A stretch of 64,000 bases of DNA from Macrostomum hystrix (GCA_950097015.1 CATNEN010000001.1:24853001-24917000); one strand, 5' to 3'; counted from the first letter of the stretch, positions 1-10,341 are shown. Notes: generated from the letters alone by a model not told the origin. Numbers and translations: made by a program.

Positions 1-870
1 GTTCGATAACGCCCATGGCCAGTTGCTCTTTGAAGATGGTATTATACGCAGTTAGTTGGTTCGACTGACGCAGCTTTGTCAGAGTCGAATTCAGTCGCTT
101 GTACGCCACGTTGAAATTGTCTGGCAGTGTTTCCTTCATGCTTTGCTTGAAAGGTAGTCCGACTGAGTAGCGACTCTGGTGAGACTCGAGGTGCGTAGGG
201 AAGCTGACCTGGCCATTGACTCCTTCAGCATGCTGCCTACGAAAATTCTCGGCAGCTTGGTCGCGCAGGGCATCGGCTATCGACTCGCCGGCGCAGTGAA
301 GCGTGCAGCATATTTCAACACTCTCCGATGACTCGACGGTCGTCAGTCGGCCGGTTACTAGGTACCCGAGTTTACTCTTGACTGCCACCGGACCTTTCCC
401 ACTCGCCGTCCGAACGACTTCGCCCTCCACCAGATCGTAAAACGAGTCTGCACCGACAAGGATAGAGATTGGCTCCGAGGCATCTCGGGGGTCGAATGGA
501 TCAGCAAGTTCGAGGCGCTAAATTTCCGGATGGGCATCAAGCCTCACAGACGCTTGAGGCGAACAGATTTGCGGTTTCGTGTAAGCCTGTAGAGAATAGA
601 CGCGTTTGGAATCCCACCGACGGATTTGAAACTTTACGATTTGCGATTTGAACTCTTCGCTTTTTGCACCAAACGTGCAGACCTGAAGAACCTCGGTTTT
701 TTCACCCTCGAATCCCAGTTGTTGACAGAGCTCCTGGCGAATGTAGGTCTTGTTACTAGCTGTGTCGAACAACACTCGAACTGGTACGGAAATGAAATTG
801 CCAACATATTTTTTAAGTTTAGGACGAAGCTTTTCGTCCTAAGCGGATATCGTCAGGGTCGATTTATTGA
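1..870 (-). pseudogene. BEL/Pao retrotransposon pol fragment: aspartic protease and start of reverse transcriptase
   Basis: On the minus strand one frame runs from about 840 to position 1, broken by a single in-frame TAG near 518-520. It begins with a retropepsin-type segment carrying FDTASNKTYI (about 750-775), the form of the active site seen in BEL/Pao proteases (DUF1758/A17 type), and continues through a segment like the conserved IGADxxYDLV region (here LVGADSFYDLVEGEV). It ends at the window edge in YNTIFKEQLAMGVIE, which matches the entry into the Pao reverse transcriptase. The rest of pol lies outside the window. No CCHC zinc knuckle is visible between this segment and the gag remnant upstream. 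The stop and the missing knuckle make it a decayed copy. Family assignment rests on motif recognition. Confidence 0.8.
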
Positions 871-1099
871 AAAACGAAAACGCAGGTGTTTAAAAGTAGG
901 TTGTTGTACATTGTGAGTTAAAGTCCGATGGGCCAAAGGTCCAAAGGCGAACCATGATCAAGAGGTTGGAGAGGAGCGCACACACAACGCAGAGAGAGAG
1001 CGTGCCTCATACGTCAGAACACTTGGACCTGTTGGCTTGCACCGTTCCCCGCTAATTAGACATTAAGGTTTGGCTTGAGGGCCTTGATGTACATGGCTT

Positions 1100-1953
1100 C
1101 AAGAATGGTCAGTTTGTAATCTTGCCTACACGTGTCAACAACTTTGAACAGTTCAAGTGGCTCCTTATTACAACAACCTTATGTCTCCTTATGTCCTCTT
1201 GCTTGACGCTATTTAGGCAGCACCGTTCTCGCAACTTGATTTCACAATCTAAGGAATCCAAGAATCCCTCGAGGGTTAGCGACTTCTTTGAAGAGTGAGC
1301 GACATGTTTGGAAATTTCCGATCGAAGAACGTCGGAACGAACAGCGGGTGGTAGTTTTGCCTCCAGGTTTGGCAGCAGAAAAACTTCGTAGTTTGAATGT
1401 TCAACTCCCAGCGTCTCTAAGCCTCGCACACATGACCGAATGGTGTCGATGAAGGACCTGAGAGATTGAGTCGTGTCCGTTGGACTTTTCACTGCCTCAA
1501 GTTTCTTCATGAAGTGCTGCACTAAATTGTCCTGACCAGCGTATCGTCCGACCAGCATCTCCCATGCGTGATAGTAATCCTGTCCTGTCAATTGAAGGTT
1601 TTCCACGCAGCACCTAGCTTCACCGCGCAAGCAACTCAACAGGTATCTGAATTTCGCGACATTGGACAGACTGTTGTTCGTATGGATGGCCGCGTCAAAC
1701 TTTCCGCTAAACGCAGGCCACTGCGTTGCATCACTGCCGTCGCATCATTGACGAACAGCCGCGCTATTTCTCGATCAGCCTGCGCTAACTCAGTCTTCTC
1801 ATAATTGAGGACGCTTACCATGCTCCGAATCTCATCCTCAGAACTTTTGATTTCTTTCGCTGAAATGAACACCTGCGCCTTGTCCACCAACATCGATACA
1901 GACCGACACATCACCGCTCGATCTTTCTTCAAATCTTCTAACGCCATGACCAC
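1100..1953 (-). pseudogene. BEL/Pao gag remnant (DUF1759-like)
   Basis: Two minus-strand frames together resemble a Pao gag. The upstream piece (1636-1953) is an acidic, helix-rich N-terminal part. The downstream piece (1109-1639) holds the conserved core, with KFDAAIHTNNSLSNVAKF near 1650-1690 and then LSCLRGEA and the HFMKKLEAVKSP segment. The frame changes near 1690-1740, and the usual segment between the two parts is shortened, so this is a broken gene. It lies just upstream of the protease/RT fragment in the same orientation and is probably the same element. After about 1130 the similarity is lost, where a zinc-knuckle region would be expected. Confidence 0.75.
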
Positions 1954-2124
1954 GAGTCACCCCCACGATAAAAAGGGTACGATGAAAGTGAGCAAACTCG
2001 CAGGAAGAAAATAAACAGAACAATGATAGGGCGACGAATATTGGGAAGCAGGTTTGATAGATGAGGGTTGCAGAATTCTAAGCTAAGAGCTAAATCAAAG
2101 AACTATGAATGTGCTAGCAACGTT

Positions 2125-2146
2125 CAGGTCGGAAAGTTCCGACCTG
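2125..2146. repeat. 22-bp palindrome
   Basis: Two perfect 10-bp inverted arms (CAGGTCGGAA / TTCCGACCTG) flank a 2-bp centre. It lies upstream of the gag remnant and may be part of that element's 5' region. No function is assigned. Confidence 0.6.
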
Positions 2147-2235
2147 GGCACAGTATTTACGAGTATATTAAAAATAAAGGCCGCTTCACCGCTTAGACTT
2201 CAGTGAACCCAAATCACGCGTGACTGTGGAGAACT

Positions 2236-2545
2236 TGCAGAGACCGCCAGCGACGACCGATAGCACGACGAGACAGCCAGCGACGACCGCAAGCACGAAG
2301 AGACAGCCAGCGCCGACCGAGAGCACGAAGAGACCGCCAGAAACGACCGAGAGCACGACGAGACAGCCAGCGACGACCGAGAGCACGAAGAGACAGCCAG
2401 CGACGACCGAGAGCACAAAGAGACAGCCAGCGACGACGGAGAGCACGACGAGACAGCTAGCGACGACCGAGAGCACGAAGAGACAGCCAGCGACGACGGA
2501 GAGCACCACAAGACAGCTAGCGACGACCACGAGCACAACGATACG
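2236..2545. repeat. 30-bp minisatellite
   Basis: About ten copies of a 30-bp unit built on acgaccgagagcacgaagag plus acagccagcg. The period is a multiple of three and stops are absent, so several frames stay open on both strands. The plus frame would encode a Thr-rich mucin-like repeat, but there is no signal peptide or flanking coding sequence to support a gene. Confidence 0.9.
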
Positions 2546-2960
2546 AAGCGACTCACGTGGAGATTGTGACGGCGATGCAATTGATGATTTATCTTGCTCT
2601 CGGACTAAGTAACTTGATTTTCCAGCTTCCTGTCTAGAGTTCACTTCTCTAGCGAAGAGAGAAAAATGCTGAATAATCACGGTTCGAGCGCCATGTAATT
2701 AAATTGACACGACTTAATTGATTTTCTCTTTAAGGTTTGTTGAGAGAAAGCAAGCGCGCTCTCTGAGCCGCTGGTTTGACGATATTTATTTAGATAAAGC
2801 GAAGAAAAATGAACGCGTGGGGCAGGGTGCCCAAGGGACGAGCAGATGTACATTGCATGACAGGGCGGAGCGGGGTGAAAGGCTTTCACTTAATGCACAA
2901 AAACCATTCGGGAATTTAAGAACCAAAAAGACTGCAAGCTGCAGTCATTTGTCTAGTGCT
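2546..2960. other. No gene recognised
   Basis: Intergenic sequence between the minisatellite and the conserved 5' flank of ErbB-like copy A. No ORF or repeat here could be assigned to a family. Confidence 0.5.
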
Positions 2961-2964
2961 TATT

Positions 2965-3208
2965 GATTTCTTTTTATGTATCTTTTTTAAAAATCAAGCG
3001 ACACAATGTTTTGAGTAAGTTTTTTTGTAAAGTCAGAGAAACTTGCAAAATGTGGAAAGTGGTGATATTTTTACTAGAAAAATTTGCCTACGAAAGATTT
3101 TTTCAGCGAGTCGCATTTAATTCAGTTTGTACGAGTATTTAAAGAAACGAAAAACTTTGGAGCTCGGAATGAAAATAGAAAAAAGCACCACAGAAGTGTG
3201 TTAGGAGA
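2965..3208 (+). promoter_or_regulatory. Conserved 5' flank of ErbB-like copy A
   Basis: About 240 bp upstream of the ATG is recognisably shared with the flanks of the other copies (9068-9310 minus, 12283-12540 and 21975-22260 plus). Shared blocks include the aagcgacaca segment, the gagtcagagaaac segment, a gtatttaaag TATA-like stretch near 3134, and gtgttaggagaATG at the start codon. The conservation could reflect promoter and 5' UTR function or simply recent duplication. No transcription start can be seen. Confidence 0.45.
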
Positions 3209-4936
3209 ATGAATTTCCTGCAGCTTGTTATTCGGTTGCTTCTTTTGCTTCCGTTGTTACACGACGATGTGGCTTCCGGCACCCGGATCTGCAAATCCTT
3301 ATATATATCCAGCTACGGCTACAGAAATGTTAGTCGGTTGCACGCGGACTTAACGGCTTATGTAGCTGGCTGCCAGTATGTTTTCGGCGACGTGAAATTA
3401 GAAAAAATAGGCATTGACCAATCAACATTCGAGTACAAACCGCTCGACGATGCAATTCGAGGCATGCAAACTGACTTTCTGGACTCCATTGTGGAGATCA
3501 GAGGAACACTAGAGATTAAGTACGTCAACCTTGAGCGCGTCACCTTTCGCAACTTGCGCACCATCCGAGGTTACGCTTTTGACAAGTTAACTAACATTTC
3601 AATTTTAATATGGATGTCGCCAAACATGAGCAAGCTAGAAATGCCCAAGTTGACTGCTATCACAAAGAGACATGTTTATCCAATTGGGCCGATGAAGTCT
3701 AGCTTGTACTGCTACCTGTCTTACAGCATCAACTGGAAAAGCCTGTTTCAAGAACCAGACCAGAGCTATTTAGATGATGTGCCTTCTATTATTACTGAAG
3801 AAGGCAGACAACTTATTATAAACAATTCGAACTCGCATGTGATTAGTGATACCTGCAATCGTCTGCTTTCCTGTCACGCTAATTGTACTCCAACTTATAA
3901 CCAAACTTGCTGGTCCGACGGTGTTGATGGCTGTCAAAGTAATCATCTGTGTCGTAAACGCAAGTGTAACTCGAACCTATGCTTCCATAACCCGAGCACT
4001 GGCCAAGAAGACTGCTGCCACGACGACTGCCTTGGCGGTTGCTCAAATCGGCCCAACGAGTGCTTCGCCTGTCGGAGTGGAGTATTGTTCAATGGTGTCT
4101 GTAGAGAATCCTGTCCGTCGAATACTAGTACCGCTAGTGGTAATGGTACTGGCGTGACTGTTTGGCGACAGATCGGCAACATCTGCGTAGAGAAGTGCCC
4201 ACTGCCTTTTCTTGTTAGCTCTGATGGCAGGAGCTGTTTATTCGAGTGTCCGTCAGAAGAAGTACCTATCAAAGGAGTTTGCACAAAGTGTATTGACAAA
4301 ATTAGCTCTAAGCCCTGCAAATCGTGCAATGTCTCCTTAATGATGTCAGACAATTTAGCATACTCATTGAGGACTGAGCAGTGTTCGATTTGGAGGGCCG
4401 CTTCTTCTCTATACGTGTCTGCTGATAAGTTAAGTAGCTTAGATAACCTTAGAGCATTGGAGAATTTAGAGTACTTTTACGGCACTTTATTAATTAAGAG
4501 ATCTCAACACTTAACAAACAATCTCCGATTTCTACGTAATATCAAACTCGTCACTAATTCCTTTACTATTTTCGCGCTCAAGACGAGGTACCTCGGACTA
4601 GCTAGCTTGGAATATACTGCTGACCTTCTGCTTATGTATATTAGTGATCTTTGCAGAGCCTGGTATCCTAGCAATCGAATCCGAGAAATCCAGGAAGTCA
4701 CTAATGAATTTCAAATTACAATCAAAAGGCTGAGCTTTGATGACAGCAGCGAGATTTGCCGGAACGCTACCTGCGATGCTCAGTGCCAGGACGAATGCTG
4801 GGGACCCGGCCCAGACATGTGCGTGGCGTGTCGGAACTTCAAAGTGAACGGCCGCTGCTATGCCACCTGTGCAGAGTCGGGCAGGATTGAAGTAAATGGG
4901 AATTGTGAACTGCCTGTGCCACAGCTAATCGGCTAA
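3209..4936 (+). CDS. Secreted ErbB-like receptor ectodomain protein, copy A
   Basis: A single open frame of 575 residues. Residues 1-24 form a signal peptide (MNFLQLVIRLLLLLPLL). An L domain follows (about 25-210), then a furin-like Cys-rich domain (about 216-390, with paired Cys and GCSNRPNECFACRSG), a second L domain (about 391-513), and the beginning of a second Cys-rich domain containing the ErbB signature ECWGPGPDMCVACRNF (about 530-545). It stops at QLIG. There is no transmembrane segment and no kinase, so the product is predicted to be secreted; EGFR and insulin receptor family members normally continue into both. Several N-glycosylation sequons are present. An AATAAA lies near 5039. 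The gene has no introns although neighbouring host genes do. Function is unknown; a ligand-binding or decoy role is inference. Copies B-D are paralogues. Confidence 0.85.
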   Translation: MNFLQLVIRLLLLLPLLHDDVASGTRICKSLYISSYGYRNVSRLHADLTAYVAGCQYVFGDVKLEKIGIDQSTFEYKPLDDAIRGMQTDFLDSIVEIRGTLEIKYVNLERVTFRNLRTIRGYAFDKLTNISILIWMSPNMSKLEMPKLTAITKRHVYPIGPMKSSLYCYLSYSINWKSLFQEPDQSYLDDVPSIITEEGRQLIINNSNSHVISDTCNRLLSCHANCTPTYNQTCWSDGVDGCQSNHLCRKRKCNSNLCFHNPSTGQEDCCHDDCLGGCSNRPNECFACRSGVLFNGVCRESCPSNTSTASGNGTGVTVWRQIGNICVEKCPLPFLVSSDGRSCLFECPSEEVPIKGVCTKCIDKISSKPCKSCNVSLMMSDNLAYSLRTEQCSIWRAASSLYVSADKLSSLDNLRALENLEYFYGTLLIKRSQHLTNNLRFLRNIKLVTNSFTIFALKTRYLGLASLEYTADLLLMYISDLCRAWYPSNRIREIQEVTNEFQITIKRLSFDDSSEICRNATCDAQCQDECWGPGPDMCVACRNFKVNGRCYATCAESGRIEVNGNCELPVPQLIG

Positions 4937-4984
4937 TGCGATGAAGGCTGCAACGGTCCAGGGCGTGATCAGTGTGTGAACTGA
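4934..4984 (+). other. In-frame relic of the second Cys-rich repeat after the stop codon (copy A)
   Basis: Directly after the TAA the same frame reads CDEGCNGPGRDQCVN and then meets TGA. Its GC-x-GPGxDxC spacing is the next repeat of an ErbB second Cys-rich domain. The same relic follows the stop in copies B, C and D, so the truncation predates the family. Confidence 0.75.
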
Positions 4985-5044
4985 GAAGTTTCGTTACGAA
5001 CAAATAAGTGCTTGATTGCAATGAGACTAAATTTGAGTTAATAA

Positions 5045-5215
5045 AAATTATGTGTACCAAGATCTCTAAGACTAAATTTTGGAACAAGTTTTTTTGTCTT
5101 CAAATAGTCGGTTAGCACATGCAGTGGCACACCATCAAGGCAAGCCGTTGTGGCCATATTTGTTTTCTGAGTTTGACGTGGCCTTTTATTGAAGCCAGTT
5201 AGGAAAAGATCTTCA
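5045..5215. repeat. Arm of the A/B inverted repeat (3' flank of A)
   Basis: The 3' flank of copy A, including the segments ggttagcacatgcagtggca and cgtggccttttattgaagcc, reappears in reverse complement at about 7055-7205 after copy B. With the genes, it forms inverted arms of roughly 2 kb around a 1.85-kb spacer. Confidence 0.75.
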
Positions 5216-5384
5216 GCAGTTGACTGTTTTTAGTTTTTCCTATACCTAAATAATATATAAATTTGACTCAAACTTCAAAATTGAATACAATATAGAAGTT
5301 TTGCAAAATGCAGTTGAGCGTTTTGCAATGCAGTTGAGCAAACTCAACAAATTCACGGGTTGTGCGTTTATTATATAGCAATGC

Positions 5385-6040
5385 GTCCTTGTTATGAAGC
5401 TTCCTTCAGCTCATTCCTGACAACATGCTTCGGAATTGCCTTTGACTTTTTAATCGAATGCTGGTCACTTTTTACAAAGTAGGACTTTGACCTCAAGCCG
5501 ACAAACCCTGTAATGAGTGTGCCAGCGGTTTCATCCTTTCTTATTTCAAGTACTTTCCTTTTGGTTGGGTCAAAAACTTGACCCCCTTTAGAGTCTTGAA
5601 TGACTCTGGATATTCGGATAGGTCATACAGATGTTTTTGCTTCAACATGTCCTGATAGACATCCTCAGTCTGTATATTTAGAACTAGGGATTCAGTGTCA
5701 GTATAGAGAAGTTTAATTTTTTGACCCTATTGCCGCTTCATATCATAGAATAATTTATACATCAGGCGCTTTGGATCGTCAAGTACAGTCACACCTGTGA
5801 ATATCGGCTTGCAGAGGGTTGTTTTGGTTTTATAAGACAAGACTGCGCCCAGGTAATCATTAAAGATATGAAGCTCTTTGAAAGTAGGCTTAGAGATACT
5901 GGTCTGAATGACACCAGGCTTATAACGGGTAACGAGTTTCAGGTTCGTGCGGTTGCGTTCGTTTCTAGGGTCTTGCCATAGACAGAGTTGTTTGCAAGCT
6001 TGAACAGGTCCTTGTCAAAGCTGTTTGTTGCTTTAGTTCT
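5385..6040 (-). pseudogene. Polinton-type protein-primed DNA polymerase B remnant 1
   Basis: Conceptual minus-strand translation, allowing frameshifts and at least one stop, gives a chain of motifs from a family B polymerase of the DNA_pol_B_2 type. In order they are: a KLANNSVYGKT segment (about 5990), KPIFTGVTVLD (about 5805), YTDTES (about 5705, the catalytic YxDTDS motif with Asp replaced by Glu), and SIKKSKAIPKHVVRNEL (about 5420-5460). Polymerases of this sort are carried by Polinton/Maverick elements and relatives. None of the usual partners (integrase, packaging ATPase, capsid) is seen here. It lies between ErbB-like copies A and B. Confidence 0.75.
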
Positions 6041-6067
6041 TATTGTGTATTTAACACAGTGATTGAA

Positions 6068-6165
6068 CTAGGGTTTGCAATTACCGGTCCTCATCTCATT
6101 ACCGGTAATTCGATCACATATATTTTATATACCGGTAATTACCGGTAATTACCGGTAAAAATTAT
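6068..6165. repeat. TTACCGGTAA palindromic cluster
   Basis: Five occurrences of the palindromic word taccggtaat lie within 100 bp, three of them in direct succession near 6130-6160. Subterminal repeats of this type occur in some hAT transposons, but no matching second end was found. Confidence 0.5.
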
Positions 6166-6179
6166 CGCTATATTTTAAT

Positions 6180-7040
6180 TCACTAAAAACGTGTTTGTTG
6201 CTCCTTCTTAGAAAACATTAAAAAATGGTGTTTGGGCTGAACAGTGAGAATCGTAGGCATGTATATTTAGCTTGAGAGTCTGAATAAGATATGTTTTTCA
6301 GCAGAGGACAGCAACTTAAAACTGTAATTAGAGCAACAACATTATTAACTACTTTTTAAGAGTCACATCATCACATGTGAAAATGAAGTGTCAGTCAAAT
6401 TTCGCTGAGTCCCGATTGCGGATTTAAAGATGAAGCTTTGAAGAAGCTCATTGATGAAGCTCAAGCTGCAACTGAAAATCGAAAGAATCATCTTAAACTT
6501 GATTGAATCCATGCCATGAAATGGTGAAATATTTGCACTGTTCATTGCTCGAGTTTCAATTTTTGTAGCCTAATAGAAAGTGTACCATATTTTCTTTAGA
6601 CCGTATTCCTATCGCTGTAACTTGTAATATTTCACGTAAAGATCATTGTTATTAAAAATAACTCGGAATCGAACCCATTCATTGATCCACGACCGCCACT
6701 GTACTATATATTATTGAGCTTTGAGCTTATGAGACAAATACTTGCACAACGCTATTAAAGTGGACAATGTGGTAGACTGGTAGTGGATTAAATTGCCTTA
6801 CAGGCCGTGCACTGTGCTGAAAGACCGTAGCGTTTTTTTACCATTCTCGCAAAAAACAGTTCCATATTTCGGTTTCGCTTCGAGACAGCTTGTACGTTTT
6901 CACTTTTCATTGAATGCGTGTTCTGTACTGTAAAAAATATAATTAAAGTCATCCAAGCAGAGCCAACTGAACAGAGTCACACTGACACTGAGCCAGAGCC
7001 AGACAAGAGGAGTGAACTGACTGCTTGCATGGCCACATTA
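6180..7040. other. Spacer between inverted copies A and B, no gene recognised
   Basis: AT-rich sequence with only short chance ORFs. A tRNA-like B-box (RC of ggaatcgaaccca, near 6665-6680) suggests a decayed SINE on the minus strand. Confidence 0.4.
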
Positions 7041-7330
7041 GTAACAGAAAGTTTTTCCCTAACTGCTTCAATAAAAGGCCACGTCAAACTCAGGTGACCA
7101 AATATGGCCACAACGGCTTGCCTTGATGGTGTGCCACTGCATGTGCTAACCGACTAATTAAAGACAAACAACTTGGTTTTTTAATTTCATCTTAGAATTA
7201 TCATAGACATCTTGGTACACTTTTATTAACTCAAATTTAGTCTCATTACAATGAAGCACTGATTCGTTCTTTATGAAACTTCTCAGTTCACACACGGATC
7301 ACGCCCTGGACCGTTGCAGCCTTCATCGCA

Positions 7331-9067
7331 TTAGCCGATTAGCTGTGGCACATGCAGTTCACAACTCCCATTTACTTCAATCCTGCCCGACTCCGCACAG
7401 GTGGCATAGCAGCGGCCGTTCACTTTGAAGTTCCGACACGCCACGCACATGTCTGGGCCGGGTCCCCAGCATTCGTCCTGGCACTGAGCATCGCAGGTAG
7501 CGTTCCGGCAAATCTCGCTGCTGTCATCAAAGCTCAGGTTTAAAATTGTAATTTGAAATTTTTTAGTGACTTCCTGGATTTCTCGGATTCGATTGCTAGG
7601 ATACCAGGCTCTGCAAAGATCACTAATTCTGATCAGCCGAAGGTCACGAGTATATGCCAAGCTAGCTAGTCCGAGGTATCTCGTCTTGAGAAATAAAATT
7701 ACAAAGGAATTAGTGACGTGTATGATATTACGTAGGAATCGAAGATTGTTTGTTAAGTGTTGAGATCTCTTAATTAATAAAGTGCCGTAAAAGTACTCTA
7801 AATTCTCCAATGCTCTAAGGTTATCTAAGCTACTTAACTTATCAGCAGACACGTATAGAGAAGAAGCGGCCCTCCAAATCGAACACTGCTCAGTCCTCAA
7901 TGAGTTTGCTAAATTGTCTGACATCGTTATTGAGACATTGCACGATTTGCAGGGCTTAGAGCTAATTTTGTCAATACACTTTGTGCAAACTCCTTTGATA
8001 GGGACTTCTGCTGACGGACACTCGATTAAACAGCTCCTGCCGTCAGAGCTAACAAGAAAGGGCAGTGAGCACTTCTCTACGCAAATGTTGCCGATCTGTC
8101 GCCAAACAGTCACACCAGCGCCATTACCACTAGCGGTACTAGTATTCGACGGACATGATTCTCTACAGACACCATTGAACAATACTCCACTCCGACAGGC
8201 GAAGCACTCGTTGGGCCGGTTTGAGCAACCACCAAGGCAGTCGTCGTGGCAGCAGTCTTCTTGGCCAGTGCTCGGGTTATGGAAGCATAGGTTCGAGTTA
8301 CACTTGCGTTTACGACATAGTTGATTGCTTTGACAGCCATCAACACCGTCGGACCAGCAAGTTTGGTTATAAGTTGGAGTACAATTAGCGTGACAGGAAA
8401 GCAGATGATTGCAGGTATGACTAATCACATGCGAGCTCGAATATTTTCTTCTAATTTCTCTGCCTTCTTCAGTAATAATAGAAGGCACATAATCCAAATA
8501 GCTCTGGTCTGGTTCTTGAAACAGGCTTTTCCAGTTGATGCTGTAGGACAGGTAGCAGTACAAGCTAGACTTCACCGGCCCAGATACAAGAACATGTTTC
8601 TTTGTGATAGCAGTCAACTTGGGCATTTCCAGCTTGCTCATGTTCGGCGACATCCATATTAAAATTGAAATGTTAGTAGACTTGTCAAAAGCGTAACCTC
8701 GGATGGTGCGCAAGTTGCGAAATCTGACGCGCTCAAGGTTGACGTACTTGATAATTAGTTTTCCTCTGATCTCCACAATGGAGTCAAGAAAGTCAGTTTG
8801 CATGCCTTGAATGGCATCCTCGAGCGGTTTGTACTCCAATGTTGAATGGTCAATGCCTATCATGTCCAATTGCAAGTCGCCGAATACATACTGGCAGCCA
8901 GCTACTAAAGCCGTTAATTCCGCCTGCAAGCGACTAACAGTTCTGTGGGTCTCATAGCCGTAGCTGGATATATATAAGGATTTGCAGATCCGGGCGCCAG
9001 AAGCCACATCGTCGTGTAACAACGGAAGCAAAAGAAGCAACCGAATAACAAGCTGCAGGAAATTCAT
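7331..9067 (-). CDS. Secreted ErbB-like receptor ectodomain protein, copy B
   Basis: A 578-residue single-exon paralogue of copy A in inverted orientation, with the same signal peptide, L1, furin-like, L2 and truncated second Cys-rich stub ending at QLIG. The furin-like module is almost identical to that of copy A. Differences cluster in short strand-like patches: GDLQLDMIG instead of GDVKLEKIG in L1, and FVILFL / DLRLIRIS instead of FTIFAL / DLLLMYIS in L2. It also has an ETHRT insertion after the first strand. A minus-strand AATAAA lies near 7223. The reading frame is intact and no transmembrane segment is present. Expression cannot be judged from sequence. Confidence 0.85.
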   Translation of the reverse strand: MNFLQLVIRLLLLLPLLHDDVASGARICKSLYISSYGYETHRTVSRLQAELTALVAGCQYVFGDLQLDMIGIDHSTLEYKPLEDAIQGMQTDFLDSIVEIRGKLIIKYVNLERVRFRNLRTIRGYAFDKSTNISILIWMSPNMSKLEMPKLTAITKKHVLVSGPVKSSLYCYLSYSINWKSLFQEPDQSYLDYVPSIITEEGREIRRKYSSSHVISHTCNHLLSCHANCTPTYNQTCWSDGVDGCQSNQLCRKRKCNSNLCFHNPSTGQEDCCHDDCLGGCSNRPNECFACRSGVLFNGVCRESCPSNTSTASGNGAGVTVWRQIGNICVEKCSLPFLVSSDGRSCLIECPSAEVPIKGVCTKCIDKISSKPCKSCNVSITMSDNLANSLRTEQCSIWRAASSLYVSADKLSSLDNLRALENLEYFYGTLLIKRSQHLTNNLRFLRNIIHVTNSFVILFLKTRYLGLASLAYTRDLRLIRISDLCRAWYPSNRIREIQEVTKKFQITILNLSFDDSSEICRNATCDAQCQDECWGPGPDMCVACRNFKVNGRCYATCAESGRIEVNGSCELHVPQLIG

Positions 9068-9420
9068 TCTCCTAACACACTTCTGTAGTGTTCTCTTTCT
9101 ATTTTCATTCCGAGCTCTTAGATTTTTCGTTTCTCTAAATACGAAATAAATAAAACACGACTCGTAGAAAATAAAATTCTTTCGCAGGCTACCTTTTCAA
9201 CAATAAATAACACCACTTTCCACTTTTTGCCAGTTTCTCTGACTCTGCACAGAAAAAACTCACTAAACATTTTTGTGCCGCTCGCTTTTAAAAAAAATAT
9301 GTATAAATCGATTAATAATCGCTAGAGAAGTAACTTAGCTTGCTTTCTTTTTTTAGCTCCTAAATTGCAGTAGTTAATTTTGCTCCAACTCGAGCAAGAA
9401 GCGACTCTCAGTGAAAGAAG
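9068..9420 (-). promoter_or_regulatory. Conserved 5' flank of ErbB-like copy B
   Basis: The reverse complement of this stretch aligns by eye with the flanks of copies C (12283-12540) and D (21890-22260). The shared part extends about 100 bp further upstream with copy D (the ctcgagcaagaagcgactct block near 9390-9410). A/T-rich TATA-like sequence lies about 60-80 bp before the ATG. Confidence 0.4.
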
Positions 9421-9835
9421 CAAGGAAAACTACGTTTTTTTTCAAAAATTTTATTTACCCAAAATTAATATTACGCAAGCTACTGTTTTTCTATCGCCTT
9501 CCTTTTTAAAATCGAATTGTTCAGCCTCAAACTTCAAAGAAACAAAAAAACAGCACCTGAATAGTTATAATAATAATAGTAAGCCATGAATTACTCGGAA
9601 TTCATAGCTTAGTAAAATAAGGAAATTAAGCATTCTTCCAAGGAGCACGGGCAGAATTTCAGAATTCATACAATCCCTAAAGCAAATTACACTTGTCCTC
9701 TCAATAAGTGTACACTAGTACACCCCCTCTCTGTTAGCCCCAAGCATAATCACCTCCTGGCTGGCAACCTTAAGGAGACAAAACCTGCTTCCTCAGCGGC
9801 AGAGAAATAATGTCCCCATGACGCATTTAAAAAAG
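9421..9835. other. No gene recognised
   Basis: AT-rich intergenic DNA between the flank of copy B and a minisatellite. The one short ORF here has no recognisable features. Confidence 0.4.
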
Positions 9836-10125
9836 TGGAAACTGTTGGACACATTTCGAAAACTGTTGGACACATTTAGAAAACGGTTGGACACATTTAG
9901 AAAACTGTTGGACACATTTAAAAAACTGTTGGACACATTTAGAAAACGGTTGGACACATTTAGTAAACTGTTGGACACATTTAGAAAACGGTTGGACACA
10001 TTTAGAAAACGGTTGGACACATTTAGAAAACTGTTGGACACATTTAGAAAACGGTTGGACACATTTAGAAAACTGTTGGACACATTTAGAAAGCTGTTGA
10101 ACACTTTCAGAAAACTGTTGGACAG
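9836..10125. repeat. 21-bp minisatellite
   Basis: About 13-14 copies of a 21-bp unit, aaaactgttggacacatttag, alternating with a variant carrying aaacggttgg. The period is a multiple of three, so plus and minus frames stay open (a LDTFRKL heptad on the plus strand). There is no independent sign of a gene. Confidence 0.9.
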
Positions 10126-10248
10126 TGACAGTGACATTTGACAGTGAAATTCTAATCCGTATGCTTACTTTTAGCGAAACTGGCCCTGACGCAATAATAA
10201 ATATTGCAGTGGTAGGCACTTTGACAAAACAGGCTCTGATTGAATGCA

Positions 10249-10341
10249 TTTAAACACCACACTCCCAGGCACGAAGGCAGACAGAGACAGCAGTTGCGAC
10301 ACAGCAGAGAGCGAACGAGGGAAGGCCACCGTCTATGGCCC
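10249..10341 (-). repeat. Direct repeat, distal copy (possible split direct repeat of the DIRS-like element)
   Basis: A ~91-bp sequence from taaacaccac to gtctatggccc. It is repeated almost exactly at 10582-10672, with a 2-bp indel and one or two substitutions. It lies at what would be the 3' end of the minus-strand tyrosine-recombinase retroelement. Confidence 0.7.

Noticed and set aside
2220-2612. Thr-rich mucin-like 130-codon ORF
   Set aside because: It is the in-frame reading of a 30-bp minisatellite; the minus strand is equally open, and there is no signal peptide or flanking unique coding sequence.
9818-10141. LDTFRKL heptad coiled-coil-like ORF
   Set aside because: Product of a 21-bp tandem repeat; other frames are equally open.
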